A stretch of 64,000 nucleotides of DNA, taken from assembly GCF_004217225.1 (NCBI RefSeq), contig NZ_SHKM01000001.1, positions 1,916,732 through 1,980,731 on the forward strand. The letters are read 5' to 3'. Shown in pieces: positions 1 to 8,415 of this stretch. Source of the stretch: Azospira oryzae. GTDB taxonomy: Bacteria > Pseudomonadota > Gammaproteobacteria > Burkholderiales > Rhodocyclaceae. A model generated the notes under the pieces. The model made no database searches. It was not told the origin of the DNA and saw only the letters and a program-made list of their open reading frames with translations. How positions within the stretch are numbered: position 1 is the stretch's first letter; the number at the start of each line of letters is the position of its first letter. A program made the translations under genes and the position numbers.

Positions 1-106
1 GCGGCGTGGCGGGCGCGGCCGCGCCAGAGGCGGCAGGGGCAACAGGCGCGGCAGCCTCGGCGGCGGCCGGCACTTCGCTGCGGGAGCGGAACAGGCGGGA
101 AAACAT
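1..106 (-). CDS. N-terminal fragment of an unidentified protein (runs off the window)
   Basis: Only the first 35 codons lie in the window, starting at an ATG read leftward from 106. A purine-rich GAGGAG ribosome binding site sits about seven bases upstream, which makes the start credible. The visible peptide begins MFSRLFRSRSEV and then becomes almost pure Ala/Pro, a low-complexity linker seen at the start of many cytosolic signalling proteins. No domain is visible, so no function is assigned. It follows the PilZ gene in the same direction with a 61-base gap that contains a short CCGGG-TTT-CCCGG hairpin, so the two may be co-transcribed. Confidence 0.55.
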   Translation of the reverse strand, partial: MFSRLFRSRSEVPAAAEAAAPVAPAASGAAAPATP

Positions 107-167
107 GGGCGGGCGGCTCCTCGGATGAAGCCGTCATTCTAGACCGGGAAACCCGGCTGCGGCAGGA

Positions 168-746
168 TCAGGCCGAGGGTTGGCGGGCCGCGCGCCAGAG
201 GCTGGCCACCGCCGGCGAGAGCCGCTCGATGACGACGCCGCGGCGCTCGGCGGCGACGACGCAGAGGGCCAGGCCGTCCGCATCCACGGTCGTCACCTCG
301 GAGAGGTCGATCTCAGCCACCCCCATCTTGTCCAGGGCGTGGAAGAAGTCGTTGCGCAGGGACAGGTTGAGGGCGCCAGCGATGCGCATCACCTTGCGTC
401 CGGCCAGGGTGTGCATGGACAGCACGGAGGCGATGCCATTGCGCAGCGAGTCCTGGATCGCCCCTTCCAGCTGGATCTCGGAAGCCGGCCCCAGGTCGAA
501 GCGCACCCCCACCAGATCGCCCAGGCCGCGGCTGATGACGATGGGCACGGTGTCGATGCCCATGCCCTGGAGCGCGAACTCCAGGCCGAAGCGGTCGCCG
601 ATGGCCAGGGGCAGGTCGGTGCGCAGCAGGGCGCCGCCGAGGGAAACATTGTGCAGTTCCGCCCGCAGGTTCTGGCCCTGGTGCCCCACATAGGCCGGCA
701 AGGGCTTGGCGAAACGGATGCGGACGTGGCGACGCTGTTCTTGCAT
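168..746 (-). CDS. PilZ domain protein with C-terminal STAS-like domain
   Basis: This 192-residue soluble protein is a likely cyclic-di-GMP effector. The PilZ part (about residues 3-100) has both ligand-binding motifs: RxxxR (R5-R9) and NxSxxG (N33-V-S35-L-G-G). The rest (about 115-190) reads like a STAS/anti-anti-sigma fold: a strand around RIAGALNLS, then EIDLSEVTTVDADGLAL, the place where true STAS proteins have D-S-S-G with a phosphorylatable Ser. Here the motif is D-A-D-G (155-158), so the phosphosite is missing. The ATG at 746 was chosen because the PilZ motif begins directly after it; the longer reading frame upstream overlaps the divergent dacB promoter region. The PilZ call is firm. 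The STAS call is an inference from pattern. Confidence 0.8.
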   Translation of the reverse strand: MQEQRRHVRIRFAKPLPAYVGHQGQNLRAELHNVSLGGALLRTDLPLAIGDRFGLEFALQGMGIDTVPIVISRGLGDLVGVRFDLGPASEIQLEGAIQDSLRNGIASVLSMHTLAGRKVMRIAGALNLSLRNDFFHALDKMGVAEIDLSEVTTVDADGLALCVVAAERRGVVIERLSPAVASLWRAARQPSA

Positions 747-816
747 GATGGGCTGGGCGGGGGACGGTGGGATTCGCGCTATTATCGCCCCAAAGCCCCT
801 CCCCGAACGCCGAATA

Positions 817-2328
817 ATGCGCATATTCCACCGTAGTCCCTCCGCCACCGGCCGCCTGGTGCTTGCCCTGTGGCTGACCCTGCTCTGCAACCCGCTCCAC
901 ACCTACGCCGCCGGGCAGATGCCGCCGGATACGGCCACTGTCCTGCCTCCCGAGATCACCCGTGCCCTCAACGCCGCCGGCCTGCCTCCCGGCCAGTTCG
1001 CCGTCGCCGTGCAGGCGGTGGACGCTGCCGCGCCGCGCCTGCTGCACAACGCCGCCCGCCCCATGAACCCGGCCTCGGTGATGAAGCTGGTGACCACCTA
1101 CGCCGCCCTGGAAAAGCTGGGCCCGGCCTACACCTGGAAGACCGAACTGCGCGGCGACAACGCCCCCCGGGACGGCCGCCTGGAAGGCAATCTCTACCTG
1201 GTCGGCAGCGGCGACCCGGCCCTCACCCTGGAACGCTTCTGGCTGCTGCTGCGGCAGCTGCGGGACCGGGCCGAGGTACGCCAGATCGGCGGCGACCTGG
1301 TGGCCGACCGCCGCGCCTATCGCCTGCCCCCCTTCGACCCCGCCGCCTTCGACAACGAGCCCCTGCGGGCCTACAACGTCAATGCGGATGCGGCCCTGGT
1401 GAACTACACCGCCCTGCGCTTCACCCTGGTGCCGGACCTGGCCGCGGGCAGCGTGCGCCTGGTCCAGGAAGTGCCCCAGGAAGGCCTCGCGGTGAACGCC
1501 CGCATCGCCCCCGGCGCCGGCGAATGCGGCGACTGGCGCGAAAAGCTGACGGTGCGCTTCGACCCCGCCGGCAAGCGCCTCGACATCGGCGGCACCTTCC
1601 CCCTGGTGTGCGGCGAAAAACCTCTGCACCTGGCCCCCCTGACCGGCGACGCCTATCTCGCCGGCCTCTTCCGCCCCCTGTGGCGCGAACTGGGCGGCCA
1701 GTTTGCCGGCCAGGTGCGGGAAGGCCCCGCCCCCGTGGGCGGCGTGCCCCTGCTGCGCTGGGAATCCCCCAGCCTGGCCGAGATCGTGCGCGACACCAAC
1801 AAGTACAGCAGCAACGTCATGGCCCGTCACCTCTTCCTCGCCCTGGCCGACACCCCGGCCGGCGAGGCCGCCACCCTGGCCGGCGCCCGCCAGGGGCTGC
1901 GTCAGGTGCTGGCGGAAAAGGGCCTCAGCTTCCCCGAACTGGCGGTGGAAAACGGTTCCGGCCTCTCCCGGGACGACCGCATCGCCGCCCGCAGCCTGCT
2001 GCAACTGCTGCTGACGGCCTGGAAGAGCCCGGTCATGCCCGAGTTCGTCGCCTCCCTGCCGCTGGCGGGCAGGGACGGCACCCTGAAGCGCCGCTTCGGC
2101 AACGGCAGCAGCGCCGGCCGCGCCCACCTCAAGACCGGCTCCATCGAAGGCGTGCGCGCCTGGGCCGGCTACGTCACCGACGCCGGCGGCCGCCGCTGGG
2201 CCCTGGTGGCCCTGGCCGGCGGGCCCAAGGCCGGCGCCGCCTGGGGCCCGGTGGAGGCCCTGCTGGAATGGGTGGCGAGCCAAAGCCCAACGCCCCAGGC
2301 AGCCCCCAGCACCCCACTCTCCAACTGA
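817..2328 (+). CDS. dacB: D-alanyl-D-alanine carboxypeptidase/endopeptidase (PBP4, peptidase family S13)
   Basis: Periplasmic penicillin-binding protein that trims or cleaves peptidoglycan cross-links. Of its 503 residues, the first 32 form a signal peptide (basic start, hydrophobic stretch from about 14, Ala-Ala near 31). All three serine-acyltransferase motifs are present: SxxK as S87-V-M-K90, SxN as S331-S-N333, and KTG at K439-T-G441. The long insert between SxxK and SxN is typical of family S13. The ATG at 817 is preferred over an in-frame ATG at 706 because it starts a proper signal peptide and the upstream start would lie inside the divergent PilZ gene. It is convergent with the patatin gene, with only 19 bases between stops. 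Confidence 0.93.
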   Translation: MRIFHRSPSATGRLVLALWLTLLCNPLHTYAAGQMPPDTATVLPPEITRALNAAGLPPGQFAVAVQAVDAAAPRLLHNAARPMNPASVMKLVTTYAALEKLGPAYTWKTELRGDNAPRDGRLEGNLYLVGSGDPALTLERFWLLLRQLRDRAEVRQIGGDLVADRRAYRLPPFDPAAFDNEPLRAYNVNADAALVNYTALRFTLVPDLAAGSVRLVQEVPQEGLAVNARIAPGAGECGDWREKLTVRFDPAGKRLDIGGTFPLVCGEKPLHLAPLTGDAYLAGLFRPLWRELGGQFAGQVREGPAPVGGVPLLRWESPSLAEIVRDTNKYSSNVMARHLFLALADTPAGEAATLAGARQGLRQVLAEKGLSFPELAVENGSGLSRDDRIAARSLLQLLLTAWKSPVMPEFVASLPLAGRDGTLKRRFGNGSSAGRAHLKTGSIEGVRAWAGYVTDAGGRRWALVALAGGPKAGAAWGPVEALLEWVASQSPTPQAAPSTPLSN

Positions 2329-2347
2329 TCCCGCCAGGCCCCGGCGC

Positions 2348-5140
2348 CTAGGGCGCCGCTGCGGCTGCCGGTGCCAGGGCGGCGGCCACGGCCCGCACCC
2401 AGGCCTCGTCGTCCGCCGCCTCGTCCTGCCGCCATGGTCCCTGGCCGAAGCCCCGGCGCCCGGTGGCCAGCCCCAGCTGACGATAGCTCTCGAACTGGGC
2501 CTCGTCGAACCACTGGTCGGCGGTGGACTGGTGGGGGAAGTCAGGATGGGTGGCGGCGTAGTTGCCCACGTCCACCGGCTCGTCCCCCAGCACCATGGGT
2601 TTCAGGTACACCAGCACGCCGCACTCCGGGGTCGGCGGCATCCCCGCCAGGGCCTGCCGCCCGTCGTCCCAGTAGCGGATGCGCCCCACCGCCAGCCGCT
2701 GCCGCGGCGCCGCCCCGGGCAGCAGGGGGCGCACGTCGATGTCGATCTCGGCCCCCAGGTCCACCCGGCACTTGCGGATGGCGTTGCCCAGGTCCTCGAA
2801 CTGGAAGTCCCGGTCCTGGCCGCCGTCGCTGACCACGATCAGGCGGCAGCGGCGGCGCACCAGTTCGTACAGCCCCAGGTTCTCGAAATGGCCGCCGTCG
2901 GAGACATTGACGAAGCCGGTGTCCTCATTGACGCTGCCGAACAGCTCCCGCAGCAGGTACCACAGCCCCAGGGGCGGACTGCTGAGGGCGGCGAACGGTC
3001 CTGCCGGATTGGGGCACCAGCGCCCCAGGCGGACATTGAGCAGGGCCATGACGAAGGCCATGGCCGGCTCGGTGTGGTAGCCCATGTTGGGGTTGGCGGC
3101 GGCCCCGGAGACGGCCATGGCCATGCCCAGATGGGCGCCCTCCCGGCTCATGTAGTCCCGGCTCGGCGCCAGGAACTCGCGCCACTCGGGGCTCTGGGAC
3201 GAGGGCGGCAGGAGGAAGCCGCAGCGGTCCGGCGAGAAGATGAAGGGGGCCGCCTGGCGCTGCTGCCATTCCAGGGGTTCGCTGCCGGTGAGGTTGAGGG
3301 CGCCGTTGAGCAGGGGGATGGGGCGCTGGGCCGCCAGGTCCTGCAGGGGCAGGTCGTCCGCCGGGTCGAAATCGGTGAAACGGTCGCTGCGCCGCTGCGG
3401 ATTGGAGGCGCCCAGATAGCAGCGGGTCAGTCGGTTGCGGTAGAACTGGTGCATGGAAAAGAGATTGACGTCGATCCGCGCCGACAGGGCCCAGGCGCCC
3501 AGCAGGCAGACGCTGGCCGCCAGCACCACCGCCGCCAGCCCGGGCATGGTTAGGGACGGCGCCAGGAACCAGGGCTGCTCCCCCGCCCCGGCCAGGGTGC
3601 GCAGGCCCCATTCCCCCAGCCAGGAAAGAAACAGCAGCAGGCCGCCGATGAAAATGTAGGGGGCCGCCTGCAGCAGCCGCTCCAGCCAGGGGTTGGCCCT
3701 CTTGCCGCCGGTGGCCGGGCTGCGTCCGGCGAGGGCGCCGGCCACCGTGCTGATCAGCCAGGCGAGACCGCCCGCCGCCGCCAGGGTCTGGCCCAGCCAG
3801 CCGAGGAAGGCGCTGCCGTAGAAACTGACCAGGGCCACCAGGGACCAGCCCAGGCCGATGCCGATGGACATGCCGCCGGCCCGGCCGGCCCACTCCCGCG
3901 CCAGTTCGGCCAGGGCCCGCTTCATCAGGCCGATGTGCAGGGCGACCGCCAGGCAGAGGAACTCCCACAGGACGAAGGCTCCCAGCCCCACCGCCAGCCA
4001 GGGCCGGGACGGCGGCGGCAGGGCGGCGAGGAGGCGCACATAGCCGTAGACCAGGACGGCAAGCAGGGCCCCGGCGGGCAGGGCTGCCGCCAGGGAGACA
4101 CGGAAGGCGGTGCCGCCGCCCCGGGGCAGGGGCAGGTCGAGGCCCGCCGCCAGCAGCCACAGCAGGGGGTAGGCCAGGACCAGGGCGGCCCACAGCGCCC
4201 CGTCGCCGCCGGCCAGGGCCGGCAGCCAGGTCCCGTCGTTGAACAGGGCGGCGGCCAGCAGGGCCGCCAGCATGCCCGGCAGCACGGCGCCGCGCAGCAC
4301 CTGCCCCTGGCTCGGCCCGGGACGGGACGATCCGTCGCCGGCGGCGGCCGGGCGCCGGTACCAGGTCATGCCCCGGTACAGGCCCCGGGCGGCGACGGCC
4401 AGCAACAGCAGCACCGCCCCCCACAGCCAGGGCGCCGGCGGGCCGCCCTGCCACAGGGCAAGAACGACGCCCCGCGGCAGGAACAGCAGGCCGAGGAGGA
4501 AGAGGATGAAGACGCTCTGGGTCAGCAGCAGGTTGCGCGACAGGTTGGCCACCGCCGCCAGGGTATCCACGCTGAAGAGGCCGAAGCGGGGCGTCAGGTA
4601 GTTGCTGTAGCGGCGCAGGAAGGCAATGGCCGGATGCTCGCTGGCGCCGGTGGCCGTCTGGTTGGCGTCGTCCCGGCAGCCACCGGGTTGGCCGGCGGCG
4701 GCCACCGAGGGCGCGATGCCGACGGGGCCGGGCTGTTCCAGCTGCCGCACGGCCCGGCGGCTGTCCGCATCGGTACGGTGGATCAGGGCGGAGAGCCAGG
4801 TACCGATGTAGCCGCCGCCGGAAACGGTGGACAGGTAATCCACCCGGCGCAGCAGGCGGGCCTCGGCCATGGCCTGCAGCACGCCCAGGGCGAAGGTGGC
4901 GCTGCGGATGCCGCCGCCGGACAGGGCCAGGCCGCAGAAAGCCGCCGTGGCGGCCGGCTGGGGTGCCGGAGGCTCGGGCGGAGTCGCGGCGGCTTCGCCG
5001 GACCAGGCCTGGACCCGGACGACCCCCGCCGCTGCCGACTCCGATGCTGCCGTCGGGCGCAGACGCCGGGCCTCGTCCTCGAACTGGCGCCAGCTTTGGC
5101 TTCGCTCCGGGCCATCTTCAGGCAACAGGGGCGCGCTCAT
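2348..5140 (-). CDS. Large integral-membrane patatin-like phospholipase
   Basis: A 930-residue patatin-family acyl hydrolase. The oxyanion-hole motif is SGGGIRSATF (residues 74-83), the nucleophile serine is S107 in STVSGGGYIG, and the catalytic aspartate is D748 in NVSDGGHFENL, so the Ser-Asp dyad is complete. Between the two halves of the hydrolase, at roughly residues 200-555, lie about ten hydrophobic segments. The protein is therefore a membrane-embedded variant much longer than ordinary patatins. The start at 5140 overlaps the stop of the upstream secreted-protein gene as ATGA, indicating translational coupling. Upstream frame continuation (to 5881) is a shadow of that gene. Substrate and topology are unknown; the family normally acts on phospholipids or neutral lipids. 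Confidence 0.85.
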   Translation of the reverse strand: MSAPLLPEDGPERSQSWRQFEDEARRLRPTAASESAAAGVVRVQAWSGEAAATPPEPPAPQPAATAAFCGLALSGGGIRSATFALGVLQAMAEARLLRRVDYLSTVSGGGYIGTWLSALIHRTDADSRRAVRQLEQPGPVGIAPSVAAAGQPGGCRDDANQTATGASEHPAIAFLRRYSNYLTPRFGLFSVDTLAAVANLSRNLLLTQSVFILFLLGLLFLPRGVVLALWQGGPPAPWLWGAVLLLLAVAARGLYRGMTWYRRPAAAGDGSSRPGPSQGQVLRGAVLPGMLAALLAAALFNDGTWLPALAGGDGALWAALVLAYPLLWLLAAGLDLPLPRGGGTAFRVSLAAALPAGALLAVLVYGYVRLLAALPPPSRPWLAVGLGAFVLWEFLCLAVALHIGLMKRALAELAREWAGRAGGMSIGIGLGWSLVALVSFYGSAFLGWLGQTLAAAGGLAWLISTVAGALAGRSPATGGKRANPWLERLLQAAPYIFIGGLLLFLSWLGEWGLRTLAGAGEQPWFLAPSLTMPGLAAVVLAASVCLLGAWALSARIDVNLFSMHQFYRNRLTRCYLGASNPQRRSDRFTDFDPADDLPLQDLAAQRPIPLLNGALNLTGSEPLEWQQRQAAPFIFSPDRCGFLLPPSSQSPEWREFLAPSRDYMSREGAHLGMAMAVSGAAANPNMGYHTEPAMAFVMALLNVRLGRWCPNPAGPFAALSSPPLGLWYLLRELFGSVNEDTGFVNVSDGGHFENLGLYELVRRRCRLIVVSDGGQDRDFQFEDLGNAIRKCRVDLGAEIDIDVRPLLPGAAPRQRLAVGRIRYWDDGRQALAGMPPTPECGVLVYLKPMVLGDEPVDVGNYAATHPDFPHQSTADQWFDEAQFESYRQLGLATGRRGFGQGPWRQDEAADDEAWVRAVAAALAPAAAAAP

Positions 5141-5919
5141 GGTTGCAGCTCCGCGCAGGGCTTGAGCACCTTGCACACGGGGGCGCTCTCCTCCTGGGCG
5201 CCGCCGAGGCGGGCCAGGCTCTTGCACGACACTTCCAGGCGGTCGGCCACGGCCTGCCAGGCCCCTTTCAGTTCCTTGCCGTCCACCTTGTTCTGGGGAG
5301 CGATGATGTCCAGGGCGGCGACGAAGCCGCGGCGGGAGGCGGAGCCGTAGATGGCATCGGCCATGCCGTCCTCCAGCACGTCGCCCACCTCGGCCAGCAG
5401 GCTCACCGGATTGCTGGCCAGCCCCCGCAGGCGCCGGGCGGTGGGCTTGATGCCGGCCTTGACCACGTCGGCCACGGCGATCAGGGCATCGGCCCGCTCC
5501 AGGGGATAGATGGCGGCCTTGCGCGCCGCCGGGGTCCACGCCAGGACCGAGCAGGCCTCGTGCAGTTCGGCCTCGGCGGTGCGGATGCGCTGCAGCAGGG
5601 CCGGCGCCAGCACGCCCCGGTCCTCGTGCTCCTCCAGGGCCCGGGTGCCGGCCTCGGCGAAGGTCAGCACGACGAAGTGGGCCGCCAGCTGCCGCACCCG
5701 GGCGCCGTCGTCGCCCTGGCCGGCATCGCCCAGCATCCTGGCGCAGGCACTGTTGTCGGCGACGGCGGTCTTGCCGCAGACCAGCTTGAGAAAGCTGTCC
5801 TGCACTTTTTCCAGCCCCTTCCTTTCCTCTGCGGCGCCGGCGCCGGCGGCACCGAGCAAAAGGCCCAGCAGGGCAAGGCAAAGGGAATGGCGGAAGGCGG
5901 CGATGGCAGAGGGATGCAT
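5137..5919 (-). CDS. Secreted hypothetical protein coupled to the patatin gene
   Basis: A 260-residue protein I do not recognise. Residues 1-29 look like a Sec signal peptide (basic HPSAIAAFRHS, then LCLALLGLLLGAAGAGAA with a cleavage-like AGA-A end). The mature part is mostly helical by composition and has several cysteines (in LVCGK, NSACARM, HEACSV, EVSCKSL, PVCKVLKPC) that could pair in the periplasm. Its stop overlaps the patatin start by four bases, so the two are made from one message and probably work together; a partner, inhibitor or maturation factor for the phospholipase is possible but unproven. Confidence 0.75.
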   Translation of the reverse strand: MHPSAIAAFRHSLCLALLGLLLGAAGAGAAEERKGLEKVQDSFLKLVCGKTAVADNSACARMLGDAGQGDDGARVRQLAAHFVVLTFAEAGTRALEEHEDRGVLAPALLQRIRTAEAELHEACSVLAWTPAARKAAIYPLERADALIAVADVVKAGIKPTARRLRGLASNPVSLLAEVGDVLEDGMADAIYGSASRRGFVAALDIIAPQNKVDGKELKGAWQAVADRLEVSCKSLARLGGAQEESAPVCKVLKPCAELQP

Positions 5920-6101
5920 GGCGTTCTCCTTGGCAGCGAATGGGCCGACGGGTCGGGAAAATCCATTATGGATAACCGTAAGGGTTTTTCCATTAAGCCA
6001 TTTGGCATACCCAAAGAATCACGGCGTCAGCCGCCGGCCGCCGGGCCAGTCCCGGAGCGGCTTTCCCTGCACCGCCCCAGGAAGCGCGCCCCCATTGGAT
6101 G

Positions 6102-6135
6102 AAAAAGCCCCGCCATCCCTTTAGGGACGCGGGGC
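6102..6135 (-). terminator. Intrinsic terminator downstream of sfsA
   Basis: On the minus strand a long stem (GCCCCGC-TCCC arm, loop about TAAA, GGGA-GCGGGGC arm, one mismatch) is followed by TTTTT. It lies about 35 bases after the sfsA stop and fits a Rho-independent terminator that isolates sfsA from the patatin operon. The remaining bases up to 5919 hold the presumed promoter of the secreted-protein/patatin operon; I see no confident -35/-10 pair there, only a TCCAT-T-ATGGA dyad near 5962. Confidence 0.75.
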
Positions 6136-6169
6136 CTGGCCCAGCATAGAAATTTCTGCTGACGCCGGT

Positions 6170-6889
6170 TCAGCACACCACCGGCAGGGGCCGCCACAGC
6201 CGGATGCCCTCGGGGCGGACGTCGGCGCCGTAGGCCAGCACCTCCACCCCCAGCCCCAGGACCCGGCGCAGGGTGCGGCCGTATTCCGGGTCGATGTGGT
6301 CCGCCGGCCGCACTTCATCCACGTCGCCCCGCTGCACGCAGAAGAACAGCACGGCCCGGTTGCCCTTGGCCACCTCGTCGGCCATTTCGTTGAGGTGCTT
6401 GGTGCCGCGCTCGGTGACGGCGTCGGGAAAATAGCCGATGCCGCCGGCGACGGCGGCGGTGACGTTCTTCACCTCCACATAGCACGGCGGGCGCCCTGCT
6501 TCAGTCAGCAGCAGGTCGATGCGGCTGCGCTTGCCGCCGCGGCCGTTGTCGCCGCCGTAGGGCACCTCGCCGCGGATCGCCCCATAGCCGGCCAGCTCGG
6601 CCACCGCGCCGGCCTCGATGGCTTCCCGCACCAGGGCGTTGGTGCGGCCGGTGTGCAGGCCCACCAGGACGCCGTCCGCCTCCACCAGTTCCCAGGTCCA
6701 GGCCAGCTTGCGCTGGGGGTTGTCGCTGGGGGACAGCCACACCCGGCTGCCCGGATCCTTGCAGCCCTGCATGGAGCCGGTGTTGGGGCAATGGGCGGTA
6801 ACCACGCTGCCGTCGGCCAGTTCGACGTCGGCGAGGAAACGCTGGTAGCGCCGCAGCAGGCGGCCTTCGGTGAGCAGGGGCAGTTGCAT
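6170..6889 (-). CDS. sfsA: SfsA family DNA/RNA nuclease-like protein
   Basis: A 239-residue SfsA homologue of normal family length. It has the family landmarks: an N-terminal OB-like part ([11 protein letters not shown]), the HCPNTGSM motif near residue 33-40, [19 protein letters not shown], and the nuclease-like core [10 protein letters not shown] with [16 protein letters not shown]. The D-x(n)-E-V-K arrangement resembles a PD-(D/E)XK nuclease centre. First described as sugar fermentation stimulation protein in E. coli; its physiological substrate is uncertain. The ATG at 6889 is followed directly by the conserved start. It stands alone between terminator and channel gene. Confidence 0.9.
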   Translation of the reverse strand: MQLPLLTEGRLLRRYQRFLADVELADGSVVTAHCPNTGSMQGCKDPGSRVWLSPSDNPQRKLAWTWELVEADGVLVGLHTGRTNALVREAIEAGAVAELAGYGAIRGEVPYGGDNGRGGKRSRIDLLLTEAGRPPCYVEVKNVTAAVAGGIGYFPDAVTERGTKHLNEMADEVAKGNRAVLFFCVQRGDVDEVRPADHIDPEYGRTLRRVLGLGVEVLAYGADVRPEGIRLWRPLPVVC

Positions 6890-6953
6890 GGGGAATGCTC
6901 CGGCGGCGGCTCCGGGGCCGCGGCGTGGGCGGGTGGCAGAAAAGGGGAAAGGC

Positions 6954-7832
6954 TCAGGCCGGATCGCGCCGGTATTCCGGCAGGCGGGCGCCGCAGGCCT
7001 GGCAGTAGGCGGCCTCCGGCGCCAACCCTTCGGTCAGGCAGTCCGGACAGGTGCGGCTGCTGGGCGTGACCTGCAGGCGCTGGGCGGTGATCTCGGAGGT
7101 GACGATGCCGGTGGGCACCGCCAGGGTGCCCCAGCCGAGCAGCATCATGGCCGAGGAGATGAGACGGCCCACGTCGGTCTTGGGCGTGATGTCGCCGAAG
7201 CCGACGGTGGTCATGGTGGTGATGGCCCAATAGACGGCGGTGGGAATGCTGGTGAAGCCGTTGGCCGGGCCTTCCACCACATACATCAGGGTGCCCATGA
7301 CCAGCACGATCATCAGCACCACCGAGAGGAACACCAGGATCTTGCGCCGGCTGGCCAGCAGGGCGCTGCCCAGCATCTGGTACTCGCCCAGGTAGGCGGT
7401 GAGCTTGAGCACCCGGAACATGCGCAGCAGGCGCAGGATGCGTACGTCGATGAGCAGGTGGGCCTCGGGCACCAGCAGCGCCAGGTAGGTGGGCAGGATG
7501 GCCAGCAGGTCCACCAGGCCGAAGAAGCTCAGGGCATAGCGCCAGGGCCGGCGCAGACAGGCCAGGCGGGCCAGGTATTCGGCGGTGAACAGCAGGGTGA
7601 AGCCCCACTCCAGGGTGGCGAAGAGGTCCTGGTGGCGGGCGTTGAGGCTATGCACGCTGTCGGCCATGACCACCGCGACGCTGGCCAGGATGGCGAAGAT
7701 GAGGCACTGGTCGAACAGGCGACCGGCCCGGGTCTCCGACTCGAATACCACCGAGTAGAGGCGCAGGCGCCAGCCGGCGAGGGGCTTGCCCAGGGAATCG
7801 GCGGCGGAATGGACGGCGGCGGCAGGGCTCAT
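6954..7832 (-). CDS. Voltage-gated potassium channel with C-terminal zinc ribbon
   Basis: A 292-residue six-helix cation channel subunit of the inner membrane. An S4-like voltage sensor with regularly spaced arginines is visible ([13 protein letters not shown], about residue 131-143), followed by S5 and a pore with the K+ selectivity signature TVGFGD at 209-214, then S6. The cytosolic tail is unusual: it ends in two C-x2-C knuckles (CPDC and CQAC, about 18 residues apart) that look like a small zinc ribbon. The family conducts K+ and sets or senses membrane potential. No linked regulator is evident; the neighbours sfsA and GNAT are unrelated. Confidence 0.88.
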   Translation of the reverse strand: MSPAAAVHSAADSLGKPLAGWRLRLYSVVFESETRAGRLFDQCLIFAILASVAVVMADSVHSLNARHQDLFATLEWGFTLLFTAEYLARLACLRRPWRYALSFFGLVDLLAILPTYLALLVPEAHLLIDVRILRLLRMFRVLKLTAYLGEYQMLGSALLASRRKILVFLSVVLMIVLVMGTLMYVVEGPANGFTSIPTAVYWAITTMTTVGFGDITPKTDVGRLISSAMMLLGWGTLAVPTGIVTSEITAQRLQVTPSSRTCPDCLTEGLAPEAAYCQACGARLPEYRRDPA

Positions 7833-7916
7833 GGGCGGTCGCTTCGGAAAGTCGGGAAACAGGGGAACCAGCCCGCCATCTTAGCGCCGGCCGCCGGCCC
7901 GGGGAACCGGCCGGCC

Positions 7917-8411
7917 CTACAGCAGCTTCTGCAGGAACAGGGCCTGACCGGCGGCCGGATCGAGCACGTAGGGGGCGAAGCCGGCCCGCTCGTAGGCGGC
8001 CAGGGCGCGCCGGTTGTTGGACAGCACTTCCAGGGTCAGCTTGCAGCAGCCCAGTTCCCGGGCCCGCCCCTCGGCCCAGGCCAGCAGGGCCTGGCCGATG
8101 CCGGCACCGCGGCGGGCGTCGCGCACGGCGATGTCGTGGATGTTGAGCAGGGGCTTGGCGGCGAAGGTGGAAAAGCCGGCGAAGCAGTTGATCAGGCCCA
8201 CGGCCTCATCCCCCTGCCAGGCCAGGGCGCTGTGGAAATGGGGCACGCCGGCCAGGGCCGGCACCAGGGCCTGCCGCACCGCCGGGTCCAGCCCGCTGCC
8301 GCCGCCCATGGGGTCCCGGGCGTAGTGGTCGAGCAGATCGAGCCAGGCCGCGGCCTGCTGCGGCTGGCTCAGGTCGGTGGGGCGGACCTCCACAGGCGGC
8401 ATGGTCGGCAT
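7917..8411 (-). CDS. GNAT family N-acetyltransferase
   Basis: A 164-residue acetyl-CoA-dependent acetyltransferase. The acetyl-CoA binding motif A is visible as IHDIAVRDARRGAGIGQALL (the R/Q-x-x-G-x-G/A part is RRGAGIG), followed by the motif-B pattern KLTLEVLSNNRRALAAYERAGF, which is textbook GNAT. The substrate cannot be told. The start is only four bases beyond the stop of the receiver-TPR gene, so it is probably the third gene of the histidine kinase/response regulator operon. A second in-frame ATG three codons on (8402) is also possible. Confidence 0.88.
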   Translation of the reverse strand: MPTMPPVEVRPTDLSQPQQAAAWLDLLDHYARDPMGGGSGLDPAVRQALVPALAGVPHFHSALAWQGDEAVGLINCFAGFSTFAAKPLLNIHDIAVRDARRGAGIGQALLAWAEGRARELGCCKLTLEVLSNNRRALAAYERAGFAPYVLDPAAGQALFLQKLL

Positions 8412-8415
8412 GGCG

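Noticed and set aside
313..2283. Long minus-strand open frame (656 codons) opposite dacB
   Set aside because: It is Gly/Ala/Gln/His-rich with no domain pattern, as expected for the antisense of a high-G+C gene; dacB on the other strand has all catalytic motifs.
5141..5881. N-terminal extension of the patatin frame to 5881
   Set aside because: The added residues are Arg/Gly/Pro-rich shadow of the secreted-protein gene; the ATGA overlap at 5137-5140 gives a natural start.
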